Positions 58,901-64,000 of a DNA stretch of 64,000 nucleotides are shown one piece after another. The notes beneath the pieces were generated by a model, which saw nothing but the letters and a program-made list of their open reading frames with translations, did no database searches and had not been told where the DNA came from. The stretch comes from Carettochelys insculpta (taxonomy: Eukaryota > Chordata > Testudines > Carettochelyidae): the NCBI RefSeq assembly GCF_033958435.1, contig NC_134167.1, positions 6,902,001 to 6,966,000 of the forward strand, read 5' to 3'. Both the position numbers and the translations under genes were made by a program. The stretch's first letter is position 1. Each line of letters begins with the position of its first letter.

Positions 58901-61900
58901 CACTGCTGGAAACTTCTGAGCCAGGATTCCATGTGGATCCATGTGTTGTATTTGGCCTCTGACCCTAACTCTGAGCTGCACAAACTTATCCATAGCCAAC
59001 TTTGTGGCTCTGGCTGATCTATTCAGATGGAAGAAAGAAGACCAACAGTATTATGCCCTGCAGGAGGTCTCCTGCCAGTGGTTGGGGGTGGTAGGCAGGT
59101 GGAGTCATGCAGGCAAATGTAACTGTAATATAACTTTTGCAACATCTTTAAGGAGCTTTTCCTCTTCTTGTCCCCAGTAATTCAATCAAGCTGACCAAAT
59201 TGTTAGCTGCGGTTCTCAGCACCTGGCTCACATCTGCAGGGTTTATACACTTGGTATGTACGGTCTGCTCCATTTGCTTCCTGGGTAACCATAAAACAGT
59301 ACTAAGACATATTCTCTGCGTAAACTTTGCTTGGGGAATGTAGTCTTTTCTTGAGAAGATATGGTACAGGGGTAAATATTGGTCTGGGAGACCACTGTCA
59401 GGGTATGACGATCCTACAGAGATTGTACCAGCATAGATATGCAGTCATATCTATGCCAGCATCACTCCATCAGATAGAGTCAGCCTACATCATTAGATGG
59501 ATATGGAGTCCCCTGTCCCAAACAATGGTACCCATGGTGATGGAAGCATTCTTCCATTAAAACAGCTGCTTCAACACTTGGCTAACATCAGAATAGTTAT
59601 GTCTGTCAACGGTATGTATATTCCACACCCTGGACTGACGTACACCAACCAACTTTGAAGTATAGACAAGGCCTAGAATTAGCAAATCATCTTAATTGGA
59701 AAATAGGATAAAGAGGGAAGTACTTTTTTCTTAGCTACGTAGGGACAAGTTGTGTCTTGGCAGGGAAAAAGATGATGTGGATTCAAATATTCGTTGCCCA
59801 AGGGCGTAGGGTACTTTTAAACATTGACTCTAATTCTCAATGTTGCAACTGAGGAAGGAAAAGTTTACATCAACACACCATGCTTGGTTATGTTCCCAGA
59901 TTAATCTGCATTGGTACAAGCCCCATTTGTGTTGTGTAGCATGTCTACATCAGAGGTTTGCATTTATGTTTTTCTGGCAAATAAGTTCCTCAACCCTTGC
60001 TCAGGAGGCAGGTGAAGGAGTGAAGCCCTATCATATGTTTAAATACCTGAACAGGGCAACTGGCAAATATTCCAACTGGGATATCAATAGCAAAGAATAG
60101 TTGTGACTCTTTCTAGGAAATAAACAGTAGATCCTACAGCAGCAAGAAATGCTTCTTTGAGACATTGGGGAAAATAGAGATGCAGAGACAGCAGCAAGAT
60201 TGGCTACTCAATGAAACCCTTCCAAAGAGCATTGACTCTTCCAGAGTGGGCTGAAATGCATCTGTGACAGACTCATAAAATGTCTCCCTTCCAAACCTTC
60301 CCTGATCTTTTATCATTCTGGCAGGTGGAGAATTCAGGAGATCCTTGGGTTGACCATCAAAATTCCCAGTACCTGAGCTATTTTGACTGCTTATACTTGA
60401 TAATGGTGACCATGTCAACAGTTGGCTTTGGAGATGTTGTGACTAAAACATCTTTGGGTCGTATTTTCATGATTTTCTTCATCATTGGTGGTTTGGTAAG
60501 AAACCATTATCTCCTTTCCACAACTGGCCAATTCTCTGAAGTTTAATGCAATGACAAGATGTTAGTTGACTTAGATACCAACAATCCAAATTCAAGGGCC
60601 CTCACTGCCAGTGACAGATGTAGTCATGACCAGCTGCACACCAAGGAACTGCACTTACTTCCCGATACAAAAACAAGGTGATGTTCAATGAAATCCAGTG
60701 GTAAAAATACAAAATGGCTGAAAATGAATATTTTTGTTCTGAACAAGGCACAGTCAGTCTGTGAAATTTACTTCCATGAGATACCATAGAGGCCATGAGC
60801 TTAGAAGGATTCAAAAAAGGGTTGGATATTGACCTATAAACAAGAATACTCAAGATTTTAATGGCAACCCCTTTTTAAAAATGCAAATATTTAAGTCCTC
60901 ATGCTTGAGGATACCACCTAATCTTTGACTAATCAGAGTCAGGAAAAAAATACTAGCTATATACATCATTTCAGATCACCAGATAATCATCAATAATTTG
61001 TATTGTGCAAGAGCCTTATGAGGTAGGGATCAATTATTTACCTAGCTAGCTCAGCTGTTTGGCGTATGGTGCTAATGATGCTAAGATGTTGGGTTCAAGT
61101 CCCATGCTGGCCAGGTGATACTCAGAGGTAGATGGTCTGTCTTTCCTTGGTGGGAGAGGTCTAGATTGGATATTAGGAAAAACTATTTCACTAGGAGAGT
61201 AGTGAAACACTGGAATAAGTTACCTGGGCAGGGGTAGCAGAATCCACTCTCATAGTCTATTTAAGTCCTAGCTTGACTTTGCTCTAGTTGGGACTGGTCC
61301 TGCTTTCAGCAGATGATTGGACTTGATGACCTCCTGAAGTCTCTTCTAACTCTGAATCTATTCCCATTTTAAAGATGAGGAAATGGGACATAATGATAGA
61401 ATAAATGATTTGCCCCAGGTCACAAAGGGAGATTATGGATAAGGTGGGACTAGAACATAGTTCTTTTGAATCCCAATTATGTACCTCATTCCTTTCAAGA
61501 TCGTCCTTCTACCCTTGTAATAGGTAGCTGGGGTGGGTAAGCTGACTCCACTCAGAACTACCTACTTCAGGGTTTCTTGCACCTTTCTTTGAAGAAGCTA
61601 GTATTGGCAAGTACCAGAACAAGAATATTGACTTCCCTGGACCCTGTAACCAGCATGACAAATCCGATATTTACCCAAAGGATATTACCCCCTTCATCTT
61701 CAGGATGATTGTCAGACTAGCAAACAAATTCTCATCTGTGATAAATGACTCACAATGTAGTTTATGCAATTTAGCATGGGTGGTTGTGTTCACTCCACAG
61801 ACTCCTGAAGGGATTCATGTGGCCCAGAGAGGGGTAATTAAGTTAGTAGGCTGTGCATAGCAGGAGATTTAGTCTTCAATGCCAAGCACTAACTGAAGAT

Positions 61901-62291
61901 GTAGCTGATCATGGACAGCTGTAAGTGGGGGCTTGTATAAAACCAGGAAAAGAGTGCTGAAAGTAGTTACAGGGTAAAGGTCTATATAGTGATCTGGCCA
62001 GTAAGTGGAAGCGATTCCTAGAGACCAAGAGGGGTAATGGAATGAGTGACAAAAGGAAGTCAGAGTGGGGGGATTAAGGCTGGGGAAAGCTAATTCCCAG
62101 ATGCAGCCTCAAGGGAGCACACCATCTATGACCAGAACCTGGGACAGTAGAAAAAGCAGAGATGGCTCTAAGAAGGATTTTATTTCATGACACTTACAGG
62201 TCCTGTTTGCAAATTTAATCCCTGAAATTGTGGATATCGTTGGAGTCAATCAACAATACCAAGAATCCTATGAGGTAGTGAGAGGGAGAAA
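46829..62291 (+). CDS. KCNU1: KCNU1 (Slo3) potassium channel, 5' part: exons 1-9, gene continues past the window
   Basis: Slo3 is a plasma-membrane K+ channel opened by alkaline pH and depolarisation, known in mammals as the principal sperm K+ channel. Coding segments: 46829-46984, 49656-49781, 51623-51684, 55485-55575, 57126-57237, 58727-58802, 59178-59253, 60325-60495, 62200-62291, all bounded by AG and GT. They join without frame loss into 320 complete residues: S0 (about 12-35), S0-S1 linker, S1 (about 90-114), S2, S3, S4 with Arg185/188/191, S5, pore, S6 and the start of RCK1. The filter TVGFG (265-269) is the Slo3 form; Slo1 has GYG. Other Slo3-like runs are AFILSS in S0, MLSAQT before S1, [10 protein letters not shown] in S4 and ENSGDPW before the pore. 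Nothing suggests a pseudogene. The remaining RCK1/RCK2 gating ring, about 800 residues in the family, must lie to the right. Expression in testis is inferred from mammals only. Confidence 0.93.
47395..47680. mobile_element. MITE, GAGAAACTCTCC family, in KCNU1 intron 1
   Basis: GACCATCTCTACACTGACG at the left and GCGGAGACAAGGCCTTA at the right. Internal GAAATAGAGTAGCTGAAGTT and GGAGTACTAGCATCAACAGG. It begins about 410 bp after the exon 1 donor. Confidence 0.55.
48780..48990. repeat. GC-rich dispersed repeat, KCNU1 intron 1
   Basis: GCAGGGCAGAAGGGGCAGGG, then CACTCAGTCCTGGGCCCTTC and CAGCATTTTAAACGGACCCG relate it to the family at 30430 and 31905. Confidence 0.45.
49656..49781 (+). CDS. KCNU1: KCNU1 exon 2: S0-S1 cytoplasmic linker and start of S1
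   Basis: Encodes 42 residues, from GGHNQHAQ to [15 protein letters not shown]. The C-terminal half aligns with the conserved (I/V)xMxxSAQTxxGxVL segment of Slo1 and Slo3. The N-terminal linker is poorly conserved, as expected. The acceptor is set by frame: the in-frame TAG at 49653-49655 is itself the acceptor AG context (CGTAG|GGA). The upstream pyrimidine tract is weak (ACTATGTGTGTTACTCGTAG), so the acceptor is the least certain junction. The donor is GCTG|GTAAGT. A hAT element begins 29 bp after the donor. Confidence 0.85.
49811..49979 (-). mobile_element. hAT-type MITE 29 bp after KCNU1 exon 2
   Basis: A reverse-oriented copy: CAGCATTCCCTGTAAGCTGA to TTTAGGGAACCCTG, flanked on both sides by GTTTCATC (49803-49810 and 49980-49987), a perfect 8-bp duplication. 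Internal GCTGATCAGCAGAGCACCC and CAGCATGTGTTTCTATTG match the family. Confidence 0.88.
50887..51220. mobile_element. hAT-type element in KCNU1 intron 2
   Basis: Ends are CAGAGATGGGTAACC and GTTGCCCACCCGTG, imperfect inverted repeats. Flanks are ATTTACAC/ATTTACAG, 7 of 8 matching. 334 bp, non-autonomous. Confidence 0.82.
51250..51438 (-). mobile_element. hAT-type MITE in KCNU1 intron 2
   Basis: CAGTGTTCCCTGTAAACTGA to TTAGAGGAAACCCTG. It shares AGCATGTGTTTCTACTGGTG with the other copies. Flanks CTTGTGAT/TTTGTCAC agree at 5 of 8. It starts 29 bp after a different hAT element (50887-51220). Confidence 0.8.
51623..51684 (+). CDS. KCNU1: KCNU1 exon 3: S1 helix
   Basis: A 62-bp exon encoding 20 residues ([20 protein letters not shown]) plus two bases. 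It matches the Slo S1 helix (VLVFxLSIGxLxIYFI). The acceptor follows a strong CTCTTTTTTTAG tract and the donor is CCTT|GTAAGT. It ends in phase 2, completed by exon 4 to give Phe115. It was too short to show as a long open frame and was found by homology. Confidence 0.92.
52890..53050 (-). mobile_element. Copy of the same repeat end in KCNU1 intron 3
   Basis: The minus strand reads TCTGACAAAGTGGGTTTTAG, then GACTTCTTGTTG at the outer end. A plus-oriented remnant GAAAGCTGATGCCCAAATAA follows, so two arms again face each other. Confidence 0.55.
53063..53345. mobile_element. MITE with GTTGAACCT-type termini, KCNU1 intron 3
   Basis: It begins GCTGAACCTCTCTAATCTGG. It shares GAGAGAATTTGCCAGACC and AAATTACAGCTAAATAACAG with the reverse complement of 20344-20662. 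Right end eroded. Confidence 0.6.
54527..54775. mobile_element. MITE-like element in KCNU1 intron 3
   Basis: GGGTGTCTACACCCCAGCTC and CTTGTCATCTACACAAAC, with internal TAGCTAGCTAATGCGGGT and GATGTAGCC. The layout resembles the other TCTACAC-terminated elements. Boundaries uncertain. Confidence 0.4.
55165..55265 (+). mobile_element. MIR-like SINE fragment, KCNU1 intron 3
   Basis: TGGGTCCCATTCCCAGTTCT, then GGGCAGATCACTTAACACTC and TGTGTCTCATTTCACTTGG. Confidence 0.55.
55485..55575 (+). CDS. KCNU1: KCNU1 exon 4: S1-S2 loop and S2
   Basis: Encodes residues 115-145, [20 protein letters not shown] followed by [10 protein letters not shown]. The S2 part [11 protein letters not shown] is nearly invariant between Slo1 and Slo3. 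Acceptor TTTTCCTCCATTAG|T, donor TACGG|GTAAGG, ending in phase 0. Intron 3 before it is about 3.8 kb and the longest complete intron here. Confidence 0.93.
56660..57092. mobile_element. Foldback MITE in KCNU1 intron 4
   Basis: It is a long imperfect palindrome: GGCTTGTCTACACTTGC at the left and GCAAGTGTAGATCCAGCC at the right. GCCACAGGAGATTACTAATG pairs with CATTTGTAATCTCCTGTGGC further in, and ACTTCGAAGTCCCTTTA with TAAAGGGACTTCAAAGT near the centre. It ends about 33 bp before exon 5. Confidence 0.85.
57126..57237 (+). CDS. KCNU1: KCNU1 exon 5: end of S2, S2-S3 loop and S3
   Basis: Encodes residues 146-182 ([20 protein letters not shown], then [17 protein letters not shown]) plus one base of Gly183. 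FMAAD(N/D)K and NSIVDxFTIPP are Slo-family signatures of the S2-S3 region. Acceptor CTGTTTTCTGTAG|TTT, donor CTTG|GTAAGT. A 430-bp foldback MITE ends about 33 bp upstream of the exon, so the branch-point region lies in or right next to the inserted element. Confidence 0.94.
57645..57720 (+). mobile_element. CR1 3' tail fragment (plus)
   Basis: GGATACTGGCCTAGTCAGAC, then TGTGGCCGTTCTTATGT, is the reverse complement of the tail near 63500. Only the last 75 bp remain. Confidence 0.65.
57998..58445 (-). mobile_element. CR1 LINE 3' fragment (minus), KCNU1 intron 5
   Basis: The minus frame carries [20 protein letters not shown] and [15 protein letters not shown], colinear with the CR1 end at 63666-63962 but more decayed. 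The region up to 58445 includes TTTCTCTGTACCTTTTCCCA, usual for the adjoining CR1 part. Confidence 0.75.
58727..58802 (+). CDS. KCNU1: KCNU1 exon 6: S4 voltage sensor
   Basis: Completes Gly183 and encodes residues 184-207 ([20 protein letters not shown], then ITKT) plus two bases. It is the S4 helix with Arg185, Arg188 and Arg191 in the LRFLRALRL motif shared by Slo1 and Slo3. LELPxIL is the Slo3 version; Slo1 has IQFSEIL. Acceptor TTTTCCCCCAG|GT, donor CTAG|GTAAGT. Confidence 0.95.
59178..59253 (+). CDS. KCNU1: KCNU1 exon 7: S4-S5 linker and S5
   Basis: Completes Ser208 and encodes residues 209-233 ([20 protein letters not shown], then GFIHL). KTSNSxKL and STWxTxAGFIHL are conserved Slo motifs across the S4-S5 linker and S5. 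Acceptor TCTTGTCCCCAG|T, donor CTTG|GTATGT, phase 0. The intron before it is only 375 bp. Confidence 0.95.
59370..59680. mobile_element. MITE-like element in KCNU1 intron 7
   Basis: It contains an internal palindrome CATAGATATGCAGTCATATCTATGCC-like (written here only in part) near 59430-59458 and ends AAGTATAGACAAGGCCTAG, typical of TCTACAC-type element ends. Left boundary not clear. Confidence 0.4.
60325..60495 (+). CDS. KCNU1: KCNU1 exon 8: pore loop, selectivity filter and S6
   Basis: Encodes 57 residues (234-290). The turret begins VENSGDPW, followed by [20 protein letters not shown] (pore helix and filter) and [17 protein letters not shown] (S6). The GFG filter at residues 267-269 separates Slo3 from Slo1 (GYG). 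The turret [10 protein letters not shown] matches the mammalian Slo3 NSQNISYF more closely than Slo1 NNQALTYW. Acceptor ATTCTGGCAG|GTG, donor TTTG|GTAAGA, phase 0 at both ends. Confidence 0.97.
60725..60850 (+). mobile_element. CR1 3' fragment, KCNU1 intron 8
   Basis: CAGTCTGTGAAATTTACTTC, then ATTCAAAAAAGGGTTGGAT resemble the CR1 terminal region. Diverged. Confidence 0.5.
61038..61365 (+). mobile_element. tRNA-headed SINE with CR1-like tail, KCNU1 intron 8
   Basis: The head has an A-box-like TAGCTCAGCTGTTTGG (61046-61062) and a clear B box GGTTCAAGTCC (61092-61102). The body 61140-61365 matches a CR1 3' end (TTGGATATTAGGAAAAACTA, GGACTTGATGACCTCCTGAA). Turtle tRNA-derived SINEs are known to share their tails with CR1. 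A side-by-side chance insertion is the alternative. Confidence 0.7.
62200..62291 (+). CDS. KCNU1: KCNU1 exon 9: end of S6 and start of RCK1
   Basis: Encodes residues 291-320 ([20 protein letters not shown], then [10 protein letters not shown]) plus AA of residue 321. LFANxIPEx(V/I) with YxxSYExxxGRK leads into the first strand of RCK1 (FIVVCG in the family). Acceptor CATGACACTTACAG|GTC, donor GAAA|GTAAGT. No continuation exon was found between 62292 and 64000, so intron 9 runs off the window. Confidence 0.94.
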
Positions 62292-62514
62292 GTAAGTCTG
62301 ACTGTTTACATTGTCTTTGTAAAACAAAGAACAGTTTAGTAGAGAGGCTTCAAATTAGGTTGGAGGAAATAAGAAGGAATATACATCTTCACAAAATAAC
62401 TTGAGTCAAATGGTGACACCTTCTATGTACCCACCCATACATGTTGGCCCTCATCACTGAAGTATTTAAGTGCATGTCTAGTTGTCAACAGCTCTCTTCA
62501 ATATGAGTTTTATT

Positions 62515-62840
62515 TCTAAGGTAGATCTATAGGTACAACGCTGCAGCAGTGCAGCTCTTCTGCAGCACATCTGGGAAAGACTGGCTGCTGTTCTGCAGCA
62601 CGTCTGGGAAAGACTCTTCTATGCCAACAGGAGCGAGCTTTCTGGTTGGCATAAAAATACCACCTCTGCAAGTGGCAGAAGTTAAGTTTGTATAATTAGT
62701 TCTCCCATCAACATAGTGCTGTGCACGAGTGCTTATTTCAGTGTACGCTTATGTCACTCCAGCAGATGGGTGGTCTAGTTACACCCCTGAGGATGTAAGC
62801 TGTACCAGCGTAGGCCATAACATAGACTTAGCCTAAAAGG
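62515..62840. mobile_element. MITE-like element in KCNU1 intron 9 with an internal duplication
   Basis: It starts AAGGTAGATCTATAGGTAC and ends GGCCATAACATAGACTTAGC. CTGCAGCACATCTGGGAAAG and CTGCAGCACGTCTGGGAAAG are adjacent copies of about 38 bp inside it. Boundaries approximate. Confidence 0.45.
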
Positions 62841-63487
62841 AGAGGAAGTATAAATTAGAGAAAGAAGACACCTATCATTTCTATCCTTTTTCTATCAAAC
62901 CAGGCAAGACTGTTCTGGTATATTCTTTGGTTTTTTGTCCATTCTATTTTTCAGTAAAACAGGTTGGAGTGTTTCAAATTATAAAATTCCAGTGAAACAC
63001 ATAACTGAAATTTAAAATTTCGACAAGAACAAGGTGGGGGTGGGGGTGGGGTTGGGGAATTGTCAGGAGGTCAACATTTTTTCATAATTTGAATTTATTT
63101 ATTTTTATTTTGAATGAAAAATAAAGGAAAATAGATCTGTTAATTTGCCTTGACCTGTTGGTCAACCAATTCCTATTTTTCAATGTCTCTAGTGATGGGG
63201 CTCCTACCATTTCTGGGGAACTTTCCCACAATCTGGAAGAAATCACTTGTAGCAGTTTCTTCCTGATATTTATTCTAAATTGATCTTAGTGATAGTTTCA
63301 TAGACAAATAGCTTTTAACGTTAACAGGGTCCAGTATGTTCATCTAATCTAACCTCCTGCATAACAGAGAATTTTACCCACTAATCTTGCATCAATTCCA
63401 TAACTTGTAGTTGAATTAGATTATTGCCTTTAGAAAGACACCCATTCTCGAATTATAGATTTGAATTGATGAGAGTCTACCATATAC

Positions 63488-64000
63488 AACATAAGAATGG
63501 CCATACTGGGTCAGACCAAAGGTCCATCAAGCCCAGCATCCCATCTGTCGACGGTGGCCAATGCCAGGCGCCCCAGAGAAGGAGAACAGAAGACAAGTGA
63601 TTTATCTCCTGCCATCCATCTCCTGCCCTTGTTATGAAGGCTAGGGCACCATACTTTATCCCTGGCTAATAGCCATTTATGGACCTGACCTGCAAAAATT
63701 TATCAAGCTCTTTTTTAAACCCTAATAGAGTCCTGGCCTTCACAGCCGCCTCGGGCAAGGAGTTCCACAGGTTGACTGTGCGCTGTGTGAAGAAAAATTT
63801 CCTTTTATTAGTTTTGAACCCACTACCCATCAATTTCATTTGGTGTCCCCTAGTTCTTGTATTATGGGAAAAGGTAAATAATTTTTCTATATTCACTTTC
63901 TCCACACCATTCATGATTTTATATACCTCTATCATATCGCCCCTCAATCGCCTCTTTTCCAAACTGAAAAGTCCCAGTCTCTCTAGCCTCTCCCCATATG
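63488..64000 (-). mobile_element. CR1 LINE 3' end (minus), continues past the window
   Basis: The minus frame 63962-63666 reads [17 protein letters not shown], then [20 protein letters not shown] and WNSLPEAAV, the usual C-terminal end of CR1-type reverse transcriptase proteins. The 3' tail toward 63488 has the GGCCATACTGGGTCAGACCA and GTGGCCAATGCCAGG motifs seen in turtle CR1 copies. 5' truncated or cut by the window edge. Lies in KCNU1 intron 9. Confidence 0.85.

Noticed and set aside
61038..61110. tRNA gene with good B box
   Set aside because: The arms do not form a full cloverleaf by eye and the head runs directly into a CR1-like tail, so it is a SINE.
62292..64000. Search for KCNU1 exon 10 (start of RCK1, FIVVCG)
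   Set aside because: No segment with a matching translation and acceptor was found; the region is MITE, AT-rich and CR1 sequence.

Overview
This window is vertebrate nuclear DNA, most likely from a turtle (a crocodilian is the alternative). It is AT-rich, has almost no long open frames, and is full of CR1 LINE 3' ends, tRNA-headed SINEs, hAT-type and other short inverted-repeat DNA elements, and Penelope-like fragments of the kinds familiar from turtle and crocodilian genomes. The species call rests on repeat style and on the gene below, not on a search.

One protein-coding gene could be supported: the 5' part of KCNU1 (Slo3), a pH- and voltage-gated potassium channel of the Slo family, on the + strand. 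Nine coding exons were read (46829-46984, 49656-49781, 51623-51684, 55485-55575, 57126-57237, 58727-58802, 59178-59253, 60325-60495, 62200-62291). All splice junctions are GT-AG, all phases join, and there are no stops or frameshifts. They encode residues 1-320 plus two bases of codon 321: S0, the S0-S1 linker, S1-S4, S5, the pore with a GFG filter, S6, and the first residues of the RCK1 gating-ring domain. The rest of the gene lies beyond the right edge.

Layout: 1-46.4 kb is intergenic and built mainly of repeats. It includes a cluster of Penelope-like inverted-terminal elements (0.5-2.9 kb), a 709-bp CpG-rich inverted-repeat element (4.7-5.4 kb) with a second 709-bp copy in opposite orientation (37.5-38.2 kb), a 355-bp block present twice 1,890 bp apart (3.8 and 5.7 kb), a 44-bp minisatellite (7.1-7.3 kb), and many MITEs, MIR-like SINEs and microsatellites. 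46.4-46.83 kb is the presumed KCNU1 promoter and leader, with a TATAAAAG box at 46684. 46.83-64 kb is KCNU1 exons and introns, with mobile elements placed close to exons: a hAT element 29 bp after the exon 2 donor, and a foldback MITE ending about 33 bp before exon 5.

No bacterial-type system, CRISPR array, rRNA or functional tRNA gene was seen. The points most worth a second look are the hammerhead-like motif conserved in the Penelope-like termini, the copied 355-bp block sitting inside another element, and the insertions next to exons.
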